Origin: CBDFKJ01 sp965248805
Lineage (GTDB): Bacteria; Pseudomonadota; Alphaproteobacteria; UBA6615
Length of the DNA: 64,000 nt
Assembly: GCA_965248805.1 (NCBI GenBank)
Contig: CBDFKJ010000008.1
Span: 248,001-312,000, forward strand
Direction of reading: 5' to 3'
A program made the translations under genes and the position numbers. Every line of letters begins with the position of its first letter. Within the stretch, counting starts at the first letter, position 1. Below are positions 8,575 to 17,289 of the stretch, in pieces. Below the pieces are notes generated by a model. The model saw only the letters and a program-made list of their open reading frames with translations, was not told where the DNA came from and did no database searches.

Positions 8575-9009
8575 ATGTCCAGCAAGACCGAACGGATCCT
8601 GACCGCGCTCACCGTCCGGCTGCGCGCGGTGCCCGAGGCCAAGGTCGAGCGCAACACCGCCGCACCCGAGCGCATCCCAAGGGGCGGGCTGATCGTGCTG
8701 CGCGACGGCGATCCGGGCGAGCCGGAGCAGGCGCTCGGCGGCATCGGCGGCGTCTATTACAGCCACGCGGTCGAGATCGAGGTCTATGTCGAGACCGGCG
8801 AGGCGGCCGCCAGGGACGCGGCCTTCGACGCGCTGGTCCGGAACATCGGCGCGGCGCTCGACGCCGATCCCACCCTCGGCGGCCTTGCCTTCGGCATGAC
8901 CACCGGCAGGCCGGCGATCGACACCGAGGCGGTGATCGGCGCGCCGGCCATCAAGACTGGCACCGTCGAGTGCGTCATCGAGTACGAGAGCGAAACGCCG
9001 CTCGGCTGA
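8575..9009 (+). CDS. Tail terminator / minor tail protein (gpU-like)
   Basis: This 144-residue protein has the length and place of tail terminator proteins, which cap the tail tube and join it to the head. It begins with a helix (SKTERILTALTVRLRAVPEAKVERN). Two strand pairs follow (GGLIVLRDGDPGEPEQALG, YYSHAVEIEVYVETG), and it ends ECVIEYESETPLG. This alpha/beta order is known for gpU-type proteins. The start lies 4 bases after the preceding stop. No lesion is seen. Confidence 0.65.
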   Translation: MSSKTERILTALTVRLRAVPEAKVERNTAAPERIPRGGLIVLRDGDPGEPEQALGGIGGVYYSHAVEIEVYVETGEAAARDAAFDALVRNIGAALDADPTLGGLAFGMTTGRPAIDTEAVIGAPAIKTGTVECVIEYESETPLG

Positions 9010-9045
9010 GCCGCCGACACCCACCAGACAGGAAGGAGACATCTC

Positions 9046-10311
9046 ATGGCCCGAGCCTATGGTTCGAGCGCCACGCTGCTGCTCAAACGCGAGACCACTT
9101 ACGGGCAGGCGGCGGCCGGCGACTATATCCGCATTCCCTTCAACCGCTGCACGCTGGGCTCCGAGCAGGGGCTGATCGACGATCCGGTGCTGGGCCAGGG
9201 GCGCGATCCCTATGCGCCGCTGCAGGACGCGATCATGGACGAGGGCGAGATCGTCGTCCCTGTCGATCCGCGTTATATAGGCCTCTGGCTCACCGGACTG
9301 TTCGGCGATCCCGCCTCAAGCACGGTCGCGGCCAGCGGATACATCGACTTCGCGATCAATCCGTCCGATCAGGACACCGTCACCCTGGGCGGCACGGTCT
9401 GGACGTTCGTCACCGGAGCAGCCTCCGGCGATGAGACGCAGATCCAGGCGACGGCGACCCAGACCATCGACCGGCTGGTCACCGACTTGAATGCTTCCGC
9501 GGACGCCAACGTCTCCGACGCCACCTATAGCCGCCCGGCCGGTACCCAGCGGCTTCTGGTTGCCCATGATACGGCGGGCGCCACGGGCAACGCCTTCGCC
9601 CTCGCGGCGTCGGCGGCCATGGTCAGCGGCCCAACGCTCACCGGCGGCGGGGATTCCCACGTATTCGCCTCCGGGAGTGACGTTCTGCCGAGCTACACCA
9701 TCGAGGTGGGCCATTCCCAGGTGCCGGCTTACTTCCGGCATACCGGCGTCGTGTTCGATTCCATCGCGCTCGAGTTCGCGCGCTCGGGCGCGGCCGCCGC
9801 CACCATCCAGTGCGTCGCGCGAGGAGAAGAGCGGTTCGCGGCCAGCCAGGGCGGCACGCCCACCAAGCTCGACTTCCGCCGCATCAGCCAGTTCCAGGGC
9901 TCGATCAGCCGGGGCGGCACGGCGGTTGCCAACCTCACCGCCGGCTCGCTCACCTATGCCAACAACCTCGAGAAGATCGAGACCATCCGCTCCGACGGTC
10001 TCATCGATGGCGCCGATCCCACCGTCGCCGCACTCACCGGTTCCATCGAGGTCCGCTTCGCCGACACCACGCTGATCGATCTGGCCTCCGACGGCGCCCC
10101 GGTCGATCTGGAATTCGCCTATGCGATCGATAGCGGCCTCAAGATCGCCTTCGAGGCCCACGAGGTCTATCTGCCGAAGCCCGCGCTCACGGTCGAGGGG
10201 CCGGGCGGGGTCTCGGCTCGCTTCGACTTCCAGGGTGCGCGCAACGAGACCGAGGGTCGCATGCTGACCGCGACGCTGATCAACGATCTCGACGGGAGCG
10301 ACTATTCATGA
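9046..10311 (+). CDS. Phage tail tube protein
   Basis: This 421-residue protein forms the tail tube. The N terminus (ARAYGSSATLLLKRETTYGQ) and the segment PVDPRYIGLWLTGLFGDP are typical of the tail-tube family. Residues about 100-215 form an extra Thr/Ala-rich domain (TVTLGGTVWTFVTGAASG, later ATGNAFALAASAAMVSG) of a kind often inserted in virion proteins. The tube part resumes with SYTIEVGHSQVPAYFRHTG. ATG 9046 has AGGAAGGAG upstream. The inserted domain probably projects outward, which is inference. Confidence 0.85.
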   Translation: MARAYGSSATLLLKRETTYGQAAAGDYIRIPFNRCTLGSEQGLIDDPVLGQGRDPYAPLQDAIMDEGEIVVPVDPRYIGLWLTGLFGDPASSTVAASGYIDFAINPSDQDTVTLGGTVWTFVTGAASGDETQIQATATQTIDRLVTDLNASADANVSDATYSRPAGTQRLLVAHDTAGATGNAFALAASAAMVSGPTLTGGGDSHVFASGSDVLPSYTIEVGHSQVPAYFRHTGVVFDSIALEFARSGAAAATIQCVARGEERFAASQGGTPTKLDFRRISQFQGSISRGGTAVANLTAGSLTYANNLEKIETIRSDGLIDGADPTVAALTGSIEVRFADTTLIDLASDGAPVDLEFAYAIDSGLKIAFEAHEVYLPKPALTVEGPGGVSARFDFQGARNETEGRMLTATLINDLDGSDYS

Positions 10312-10321
10312 GGAGTTGGGC

Positions 10322-10831
10322 ATGATCTCACTCGAACGGGAAACCGAACCCTACGAGCTGACGCTGCCCTACGGCGTCAGCGTCACGGTGACGCCGCTCA
10401 CCACCGCCGCCATGGCGGCGGCGCAGGCCGAGGCGCGCAAGCGTCTCGAGAGCCTGGAGGCGCAGGCGAGGGAACGGAAGGAGTCGGGGCTCGCCCTCGA
10501 CGGGCTGCCCGATCTCTCGGACGACGGCGCCCGCGAGGGGCAATACCAGGCGCTCCTCATCCACGCGCTCGCGGCCCGCCACATCACCGCCTGGTCGGGC
10601 ATCGAGGACGATCCGCCGGTGAGCCGCGAGAACGTCGCCGCGCTGATGGACCTCTATCCGGTGGGCGAGCGGTTCATTCAGGAGTTCACGCTGCGCCAGG
10701 TGCTGCTGGCGTCAGCAAAAAACGCATCCGGGCCCTCTGCCGATGGCACCTCCATCCCGGCGGCGGGCCCGGATATTGCGAAGCCTGCGAGGCGGAAAAA
10801 ACGCCCTGCGCCCAAGGCGGCCTCGGCCTGA
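10322..10831 (+). CDS. Tail assembly chaperone, short form (lambda gpG-like)
   Basis: This protein of about 169 residues sits between tail tube and tape measure, the usual place of the lambda G gene. The chaperone coats the tape measure while the tube polymerises. It begins MISLERETEPYELTLPYGVS and has a long charged helix (AQAEARKRLESLEAQARERKES). ATG 10322 has AGGAG six bases upstream. A TTG two codons earlier is less likely. The zero-frame tail after about residue 134 is Ala/Pro/Lys-rich and probably only a readthrough-frame end. A -1 frameshift signal at 10717-10723 makes a longer fusion. Confidence 0.85.
   Translation: MISLERETEPYELTLPYGVSVTVTPLTTAAMAAAQAEARKRLESLEAQARERKESGLALDGLPDLSDDGAREGQYQALLIHALAARHITAWSGIEDDPPVSRENVAALMDLYPVGERFIQEFTLRQVLLASAKNASGPSADGTSIPAAGPDIAKPARRKKRPAPKAASA
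10717..10723 (+). promoter_or_regulatory. Programmed -1 ribosomal frameshift heptamer A AAA AAC
   Basis: Bases 10717-10723 read AAAAAAC. They are phased as A AAA AAC in the chaperone frame (codons GCA AAA AAC), the canonical X XXY YYZ slippery heptamer. Slipping back one base enters an open frame that runs without a stop to 11079, one base into the tape measure start codon. Lambda and many other siphoviruses make the G-T fusion at this place. Confidence 0.85.
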
Positions 10832-11079
10832 ACGGCCAGCCCTGCCCGTATCGCGAACACGCGCCGGTCGCGTTGGAAGAGCACCAGGCCTGGGATGTCC
10901 TGACGGCATCGCTCGGGCAGCTCCGCATCGTGGCAGCCGGCCGGGTGCTCGGCATCGACATGACCGCGGCGCTCGGTATCGCCCGGGCGCGCGGCTTCGA
11001 TGAAGGCGTCGTCTCCGAGCTGCTGCAGGCGGCCGAGGCCGGGCTGATCGAGGCGATGAACGACAAGGATGGCGACTGA
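10723..11079 (+). CDS. Tail assembly chaperone, T-like extension made by -1 frameshift
   Basis: This frame has no credible own start near its 5' end. It is reached from the G-like gene by the -1 slip, giving a fusion of about 250 residues. The extension starts RIRALCRWHLHPGGGPGYC and carries five close cysteines (CEAC, PCAQ, PCPYREH). This suggests a small metal-binding module. It continues with EEHQAWDVLTASLGQLRIV and a final helix ending EAMNDKDGD. The T domain is expected to bring the chaperone-coated tape measure to the tube protein. An ATG-less or GTG start inside (about 10873) is possible but has no clear ribosome binding site. Confidence 0.75.
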   Translation, partial: RIRALCRWHLHPGGGPGYCEACEAEKTPCAQGGLGLNGQPCPYREHAPVALEEHQAWDVLTASLGQLRIVAAGRVLGIDMTAALGIARARGFDEGVVSELLQAAEAGLIEAMNDKDGD

Positions 11080-14072
11080 TGGCCAAGGCCAAACATACCT
11101 ACGCGGTCCGCCTCGAGGTCGAGGGCGGCAATCGGGTCAAGGCCGATTTGAGGTCCGTGGGCGCCAGCGGCGAGCGCTCGATCAAGAAGATCGACCGTGC
11201 CTCGGACAAGGCCTCGCGCGGGCTCGGCACGCTCAGTGACCGTGCCTCCGCTCTCCGCCGCCACATGCGGCTGTTGGGCGGTGCGATCGCCGTCGCCGCC
11301 GTCGGCCGCGGCTTGCAGCAGATGGTGAAGCTGTATGCGGATTTCGAGACCGGGCTGATCGGCGTCGGCAAGACGGCGGACCTGTCGGGGGCCGAACTCG
11401 AAGCCCTGGGCAAGGATATCGATAAGCTTTCCAAGCGCATGCCGGTGGCCACGGACGAGTTGCTCGCCATCGCCCAAAGCGCCGGCCAGCTCGGGGTCAA
11501 AGGCTCCGACAACATCCTGAAGTTTACCGAGACCGTCGCCAAGCTCGGGACGGCGACGGACCTCAGTGGCGACCAAGCGGCCATGGCGCTCGCCCGCATT
11601 CTCAATGTCACCGGCGAGGCGCTGGGCACGGTTGACGTGCTCGGGTCGGTAATCGTCGCTCTCGGCAATAACTTTGCCGCCACCGAAAGCCAGATCGCCG
11701 AGATGGCCACGGAGGTCGCGCGCGGCGCCGCCGTGTTCGGGGTGAGCTCCGCTCAAGCTTCGGCCTTGGCCGCGGCGCTGGCTGCCGTCGGTGTCAAGTC
11801 GGAGGTCGCGGGCACGTCCATCGGCCGCATCCTGCGCATGATCGACGCCGCCATCCGTAGCGGCGGCGAACATCTGGCCATCCTGACGCAGATCACCGGC
11901 CGGACCGCGGAAGAGATCAAGGAGCTGTTCCAGAGGGATGCGATGGCTGCGTTCGCGTTGTTCATCGACGGTCTGAAGCGGATCGGTGACGCCGGCGGCT
12001 CGGTGGCCGATGCCATGGCGGCGCTGGGCTTGGCCGACCAGCGTCTGCTGAAGACCATCCCGGTGCTGGCGAATCGCGCCGATCTGCTTGCCCAGGCACT
12101 CGAAATCGCCAACCGCGAAACCGGGAACGCCACCGCGTTGAACGAGGAAGCGGCAAGGGCGTTCGCAAGCCTGAACAATCAAACCGAGGTGATGTGGAAC
12201 AACATCAAATCCCTCGCACGGGCCATCGGTGCGGACCTGGCGCCTGGCGTTAGCGTCGCGGTCAAGGAACTGTCCGATCTCGCCAGCGCGGCCGGAGACG
12301 CCTACGAGAAGCTCAAGCTCATCGCCGAAGGCGACTTCAACTTCGAGGGGCTCAGCCTCAGCGCCACGCGACGCCAGGTGGAGGATCTCAGGGAGGAGAT
12401 GGTCGAGCTGGCGAGAGAAATCAACGCCATGCCCGACATTACGCCGCCGGCCTTCTTCGAGGACCCACTGGACTTCCTCGCGAACATACCGGCGCGGCTC
12501 GTCGGCGCGGACCGCGAGAGCAAGATCGAGGAGTTGAACGAGGTCGTCGCCAACTGGCGGCAGTGGAAGGCGAAGCTCGAGTGGGAACTGGAGCAAGAGC
12601 GCAAGCGTCGCGAGAAGCGGGCTGCCGCCGAGACCGAGGACCCCTCCGAGGGCGACCCGGCCGAGTCCCCGGAGGACATCGCGGCGGCCCAGGAGCGGGC
12701 GCGGCGTCTGTTGCAGATCCAAAAGAGCCTTAACCAGCAACTGTTCCAGCTGCGCTACCAGGGCGCCGATCGCATCCGCGAGGAGTACCGGAAACTCGAC
12801 AACGAGCTGAAGAATCTAGGCAAGGCCGGCGCCGATCCAGAAATGATCGAGCGTCTGCGCTTCGGCGCGGCGGCGGTGCAGGACGACAAGCTCGCCGAGC
12901 TCGCCCGGCGCGAGGATGAGATCGCCGACCGGCGCGCCCAGGCCAATAAGCGCGTTGCCGAGAGTCTGGGCTTCGAGCTGGAGGCGCTCAGGAAGACCGA
13001 GCGGCAACGCTTTGTCGATGTGGCGCTCAGGAGGTTGTCGGCCGAGGCAACCCCGGAGCAGCGCAAGGAGGTCGAACGATTGGCCGGCGCGCTCCATGAC
13101 GAACAGGAGAAAATAAAGGACACGAACAAAGCCAGGGAAAGGGAGAACCAGCTGCGCGCCGAGGGCAAGGCGCTGACCGACCAGTTGCGCACGGCCGAGG
13201 AGGCTTACGCCGACGAGATCGAACGGCTCAATGAACTCCTCGACGCCGGCGCGATCGACAAGGAGACCTTTGCCCGGGCCTCGGAACAGGCCGACGACCG
13301 CATGCTGCAATCGAGCCGCGAATGGTCGGACGGGGTGCGGCGCGCCATCCGCGATTATCTCGACGAGGCCACCGATGCCGCCAAGACCTTCGAGCAGGCG
13401 ACCACACGCGCCCTCAAGGCGAGCGAGGACGCCTTCGTCGAATGGGCCATGACCGGTAAGTTCTCGGCCAAGGACCTGTTCAACACCATCGCCGAGGAGG
13501 CCTTGAGGGCCGCCTACCGCATGGCGGTGGCGGCCCCGCTCAACAACATCCTCGGGAGCATCTTCGGGGCCATCGGCGGCGGCATCGCCGGCGGGGCAGC
13601 AACCACGTCCTCCGGCACGCCGATGATCGGCGACTTCCCGGTAACCTCGGGACCCACGGCGTTCGCCCATGGCGGCGGCGTGATCGGCCGCGACGCCTTC
13701 CCGGCCCGCATGGTCGACCCAAGGGCGTTCGACACCGCAACTCGCTACCACCGCGGCGGCATCGTTGGCGGTGAAGTGCCGATCGTGACCCGTAGCGGTG
13801 AGGGCGTGTTCACGCCCGGGCAGATGCAAGCGTTGGCCCCGGTCCCGGACGCCAGGCCCGTGGTCAATGTCGCGGTCAACGTGCGTAACACCGCGCCCGG
13901 CGCCCGGGCTTCCGCCGATGTGCGGCGCGAGCCGGGCGGCGATCTCACCCTCGACATCATGATCGAGCGGATCGAGGGCGGCATGGCCCGCCATATCGGC
14001 CGCGGCGAGGGTTTGGCGCCGACCCTGGAGCGCCGCTACGGCCTCAATCCGGCCGCCGGCAGTCTGCGATGA
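11079..14072 (+). CDS. Phage tail tape measure protein
   Basis: This 997-residue tape measure sets tail length. The N terminus is basic (AKAKHTYAVRLEVEGGNRVKAD). A TP901-type core (about residues 85-400) includes FETGLIGVGKTADLSG and LLAIAQSAGQLGVKG. A long coiled coil covers about 540-720. The lambda gpH-like C-terminal segment lies near 770-810 (FEQATTRALKASEDAFVEWAMTGKFS), before a Gly/Ala-rich hydrophobic stretch (NNILGSIFGAIGGGIAGG) that could insert into the host membrane. The start overlaps the chaperone stop by one base and the stop overlaps the next start. A tape of this length predicts a tail of roughly 150 nm by the usual rule of about 0.15 nm per residue. Confidence 0.95.
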   Translation: MAKAKHTYAVRLEVEGGNRVKADLRSVGASGERSIKKIDRASDKASRGLGTLSDRASALRRHMRLLGGAIAVAAVGRGLQQMVKLYADFETGLIGVGKTADLSGAELEALGKDIDKLSKRMPVATDELLAIAQSAGQLGVKGSDNILKFTETVAKLGTATDLSGDQAAMALARILNVTGEALGTVDVLGSVIVALGNNFAATESQIAEMATEVARGAAVFGVSSAQASALAAALAAVGVKSEVAGTSIGRILRMIDAAIRSGGEHLAILTQITGRTAEEIKELFQRDAMAAFALFIDGLKRIGDAGGSVADAMAALGLADQRLLKTIPVLANRADLLAQALEIANRETGNATALNEEAARAFASLNNQTEVMWNNIKSLARAIGADLAPGVSVAVKELSDLASAAGDAYEKLKLIAEGDFNFEGLSLSATRRQVEDLREEMVELAREINAMPDITPPAFFEDPLDFLANIPARLVGADRESKIEELNEVVANWRQWKAKLEWELEQERKRREKRAAAETEDPSEGDPAESPEDIAAAQERARRLLQIQKSLNQQLFQLRYQGADRIREEYRKLDNELKNLGKAGADPEMIERLRFGAAAVQDDKLAELARREDEIADRRAQANKRVAESLGFELEALRKTERQRFVDVALRRLSAEATPEQRKEVERLAGALHDEQEKIKDTNKARERENQLRAEGKALTDQLRTAEEAYADEIERLNELLDAGAIDKETFARASEQADDRMLQSSREWSDGVRRAIRDYLDEATDAAKTFEQATTRALKASEDAFVEWAMTGKFSAKDLFNTIAEEALRAAYRMAVAAPLNNILGSIFGAIGGGIAGGAATTSSGTPMIGDFPVTSGPTAFAHGGGVIGRDAFPARMVDPRAFDTATRYHRGGIVGGEVPIVTRSGEGVFTPGQMQALAPVPDARPVVNVAVNVRNTAPGARASADVRREPGGDLTLDIMIERIEGGMARHIGRGEGLAPTLERRYGLNPAAGSLR

Positions 14073-14548
14073 CCACCCGCTGGCCCGATCGCCTGCCGCT
14101 ACCGACGCTGGAGGGCTACGGCGTCCAGCCCGGCGAGGCGGTCCTGCGCACCGAGATGGAGGCGGGCCCGGCGCGTCAGCGCCGGCGCTTCACCGATGTG
14201 CCGAGCCGCATCGCCGTGCGCTGGGTGCTGCGGCCCGATCGGTTCGCCCTGTTCGAGGCCTGGTACCGCTGGGTCGCGGCCGAGGGCGGCGCCTGGTTCG
14301 AAATGGACCTCCTGGGTGGCCTCGGCCTGTTGCCGCAGGAAGCCCGCTTCACCCGCCAGTTCGATGCAAGGCCCTGGCGCGGCCGAATGTGGGAAGTGAC
14401 CAGCGAACTGGAAATCCGGGCCCGGCCGACGCTCAGCGAAGGCGCCATGAGTCTGCTGCTCACCGAGGATATGCCGGCTCTCAACGCAAGCATCGATGCG
14501 CTCGGCGCCCTCGTCCACGACACCCTGCCGGGAACCCACACCTGGTAG
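14069..14548 (+). CDS. Phage distal tail protein, unassigned
   Basis: This 159-residue protein overlaps the tape measure stop by 4 bases. It is rich in aromatic residues (YRWVAAEGGAWFEMDLLG) and has a strand pattern (RRFTDVPSRIAVRWVLRPDRF). Related small proteins lie after the tape measure in alphaproteobacterial siphoviral prophages and are usually called tail proteins. I do not recognise a named domain. A structural role at the tail tip is inferred from context alone. Confidence 0.6.
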   Translation: MTTRWPDRLPLPTLEGYGVQPGEAVLRTEMEAGPARQRRRFTDVPSRIAVRWVLRPDRFALFEAWYRWVAAEGGAWFEMDLLGGLGLLPQEARFTRQFDARPWRGRMWEVTSELEIRARPTLSEGAMSLLLTEDMPALNASIDALGALVHDTLPGTHTW

Positions 14549-14636
14549 CGCCGCAACCGGCGCCGATCCGGGCGCAACACATGCCAGGTCCCACGCAACG
14601 ATTGCCGGCCGGCGTGCAACACACCGGAGTCCACTC

Positions 14637-15074
14637 ATGAACATCGAGACCCAGCTGCGCGCGGCGGTCTCGCGCGCCGACGCCGACAGCCGTCTGCTGC
14701 ACGAGATCGTCCACGGCGATGCCACTGCGACCGTCGACACCGAGGGCGGCCCGGTCAAGACCGTCGCCAAGGCCATCGGAGACGTCGAAGCCGGCGTCGC
14801 CGTGGCCGTGACAGTGGTCACGGAGGGTGTCGCGGCGAGCGAGGCCGCGCGCGATGCGTCGATCGAGGCCCGCTATGCCGCCCAGGCCGCGGTCGGCGGC
14901 GTGCTGGTCTCCGCCACCGACACCACGGCCGACAAGCTCTCGGTCAAGCTCCGGCCCGGTTACGGCATAGAGACCGCGATCGAGGAAGCCGGCGGCGACG
15001 AGCGCCTCCGCTTCGCCGTCACCCCGCAGCTTAACGCGGGTGCCCTCATCGCACTCGCCGAAGCGTTCATCTGA
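14637..15074 (+). CDS. Hypothetical virion protein (fibre-like, helical N terminus)
   Basis: This 145-residue protein starts at ATG 14637 with CGGAGT upstream. The N-terminal half is Ala/Val-rich and helical (AVAVTVVTEGVAASEAARDASIEAR), like a trimeric fibre stalk. The C-terminal half has short beta segments (DKLSVKLRPGYGIETAI, RLRFAVTPQLNAG). It could be a short tail-fibre or baseplate component. No family is recognised. It lies in the distal-tail block on the same strand. Confidence 0.55.
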   Translation: MNIETQLRAAVSRADADSRLLHEIVHGDATATVDTEGGPVKTVAKAIGDVEAGVAVAVTVVTEGVAASEAARDASIEARYAAQAAVGGVLVSATDTTADKLSVKLRPGYGIETAIEEAGGDERLRFAVTPQLNAGALIALAEAFI

Positions 15075-15109
15075 CGCCGGTCTTCCCTATTCGAGAACAG
15101 GAGCCGCCC

Positions 15110-15757
15110 ATGGCCAATCAACCGATATTCGTCGCCGCCTGGCGTCAGGATTATGCGACCCTCGCCGCCGCGCGCGCCAACCAGGCGCAGGACCTGTTCA
15201 CGCCCGGCGCCAACGGCACCCGCATCCACGCCATCGCGCTCGCCAATGACGGCGACGTGCCCGCGCTGGTCGAGTTCGGCGCCTACGACGTCGTCGGCGA
15301 CGACGTCGAGGTCGACATCGCACCCGGCACCGCGCCGGACACCGATCCCTTCACGGTGACGCGCGACAGCGGCGCCTGGCCGGCGCTCGAGACCGGTCTG
15401 GTGCTGACGCTCTCGAAGGGCGCGGTGGCGAACCGGGGCGATTACAAGCTCAGCGCCCGGACCGATACCGTGCTGACCCTCGAGAACACGCCCGGCAACG
15501 CCATCGCCGCGGCCACCGGCATCGACGCCGCCATCTACCGTTGGCGGCCGATCTGGTCGGCGACGGTGCCCGCGCGGGCCGGCTACGACGGCTATCCGGC
15601 CTGCGCGGGTATCGATGCGGGGCAGATGCCCTGGCTCGATGCCACCGGCGACCGCTGGCTGCTGCCGACGACGGCGCTGGCGGCGCGTCTGCCGCAAAAC
15701 GCCAACGGGACCGCTACCGGCAACGTTCACGTCACCCTGTTCGGCGGCGATTACTGA
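15110..15757 (+). CDS. Hypothetical virion protein (beta-rich, distal tail block)
   Basis: This 215-residue protein starts at ATG 15110 after ACAGGAG. It is beta-rich with many Asp/Gly turns (NDGDVPALVEFGAYDVVGDD, PFTVTRDSGAWPALETG). It ends with NVHVTLFGGDY, as surface-exposed tail proteins often do. The stop overlaps the ATG of the RCC1-repeat protein, so the pair is probably co-translated and may act together at the tail tip. The family is unknown. Confidence 0.55.
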   Translation: MANQPIFVAAWRQDYATLAAARANQAQDLFTPGANGTRIHAIALANDGDVPALVEFGAYDVVGDDVEVDIAPGTAPDTDPFTVTRDSGAWPALETGLVLTLSKGAVANRGDYKLSARTDTVLTLENTPGNAIAAATGIDAAIYRWRPIWSATVPARAGYDGYPACAGIDAGQMPWLDATGDRWLLPTTALAARLPQNANGTATGNVHVTLFGGDY

Positions 15758-17277
15758 TGGCGAACTCCACCGTCACCGCGGATCTGCCGCGCCGCCGGCC
15801 GCCGCCGCGCCCGACAAAACTGCCGGCGAGCCAGCGCTGCATCGGGCTTTTGAACGGCGAGGCCTCGTATCCGGGCAAGGGCTGCGCCGCGGACATCACA
15901 TATTACTACATGGCCTTCGTCATGGCCGACGGCACCGTCCGCATGTCCGGGACCAACAACAACAACGAGCTCGCCATGGCGGGCAACACCTACAGTCCCC
16001 AGCATCTGCATTATCTGGTGTGGGACAACCGCACCGATGCCGATCACTCGGTTCTAGGCCGGCCCCGTTACGTCGTCGGCTCCTACGGCTCCGTCGCCAT
16101 GCTGACGGACGACGGCGACGTCGTGACCTGGGGCCATAACGGCCACGGCCAGCAGGGGCGCGGGCACACCACCGGCAACGGCATCGCGCGCTCGATCGAT
16201 GCGAGCGATATCGGCCGCGCCTCCGGTATTCCGGGACGGGACGTGGTCAAGCTCGACCTGGTGCGGGGCTCTCCGGTCAACTCGTCGTCCCTCCATGCGC
16301 TCTGCCGGGACGGCAGCCTCTGGGCCTGGGGCCATGGCTCTTACGGCAATCTCGGCCAGGGCGACACGAGCCACAGCTACAAGCCGGTGCGCTGCAAGAA
16401 GACCGGCGATACGCCGCTCGCCGACGTGATCGACTTCTGGCCCGGTCACGGCAATCTGAACGCCTGCTTCGCGCTGACCCGGGACGGCACGTTGTGGACC
16501 GCCGGCGACAACAGCTGGGGCAAGCTCGGCGTCGACGACGGCACCACCGACAAGCACCTGTTCACCGAGGTGGCGGGGCTGCCGGCCGGGGCCGTGATCC
16601 GGAAAGTCACGCCCTGCGGCTCGTCGCGCGGCGCGGCCACGGCCGTGCTCATTAAGGACGGCAGCATCTGGACCGCCGGTTATGGCGGCAACGGCTTCCA
16701 CGGCAACGGCGCCACCGGCCACCGCGAGAGCTTCGAGGAGCTGCCGTTGCCGGCCGGGGTCGGCGCCGCCACCGATCTCTGGGCCGGCGGCGAATATGCC
16801 CAACTCTGGTTCAACGGCGACGACGGCAACACCTATGCCTGCGGCTACAACGGCCAGGGCCAGCTCGGCATCGGCAACACCACCGGAACCATCACCGCGC
16901 CGACGAGGGTCGCGCTCCCGGACGGCGTCACGGCGCGGATGATCTCCACCGGCGGCGCCTTCGATGGCACCTATCATCGCCATTCCACCGTCATGCTGGG
17001 CTCCGACGGCCGGGTCTACACCTGCGGTCATTACGGCCGCTACGGCGCCTGGGGCACCGGCCGGACCGCGACCCTGCTGCAATGGCCGCTGCCGGTCTCG
17101 CCCGACGAGTGGCAACCGGTCGAGGTGGTGGCGCACGGTTATACCTCCGAGGTGGGCTTCTTCGTGCGCTCGGCCTGCGGCACCGTTTGGGCCGCCGGCC
17201 GCAATGCCAACAACAAGCTCGGCGTCGAGGGCGGCGGTCACTACCCCTCGGTGATGGCCCGGGTCGAGCTCTACTAG
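15757..17277 (+). CDS. RCC1-repeat beta-propeller virion protein
   Basis: This 506-residue protein starts at ATG 15757, overlapping the previous stop. After a basic Pro-rich leader (PRRRPPPRPTKLPASQRC) it carries seven RCC1-like repeats marked by W/Y-x-x-G...G-x-x-G. They include WGHNGHGQQGRG, WGHGSYGNLGQG, AGDNSWGKLGVD, AGYGGNGFHGNG, CGYNGQGQLGIG, CGHYGRYGAWGTG and AGRNANNKLGVE. Seven repeats fit a seven-bladed propeller. RCC1 propellers are protein- or ligand-binding scaffolds. Here, among tail-tip genes, the natural inference is a receptor-binding or decoration role. Confidence 0.85.
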   Translation: MANSTVTADLPRRRPPPRPTKLPASQRCIGLLNGEASYPGKGCAADITYYYMAFVMADGTVRMSGTNNNNELAMAGNTYSPQHLHYLVWDNRTDADHSVLGRPRYVVGSYGSVAMLTDDGDVVTWGHNGHGQQGRGHTTGNGIARSIDASDIGRASGIPGRDVVKLDLVRGSPVNSSSLHALCRDGSLWAWGHGSYGNLGQGDTSHSYKPVRCKKTGDTPLADVIDFWPGHGNLNACFALTRDGTLWTAGDNSWGKLGVDDGTTDKHLFTEVAGLPAGAVIRKVTPCGSSRGAATAVLIKDGSIWTAGYGGNGFHGNGATGHRESFEELPLPAGVGAATDLWAGGEYAQLWFNGDDGNTYACGYNGQGQLGIGNTTGTITAPTRVALPDGVTARMISTGGAFDGTYHRHSTVMLGSDGRVYTCGHYGRYGAWGTGRTATLLQWPLPVSPDEWQPVEVVAHGYTSEVGFFVRSACGTVWAAGRNANNKLGVEGGGHYPSVMARVELY

Positions 17278-17289
17278 GGAGGGTAAGGG

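Noticed and set aside
10686..12740. A 684-codon antisense open frame across the chaperone and tape measure
   Set aside because: It has low-complexity Arg/Gly/His composition and no motifs, and it opposes well-supported phage genes. Long antisense frames are expected at this GC content.
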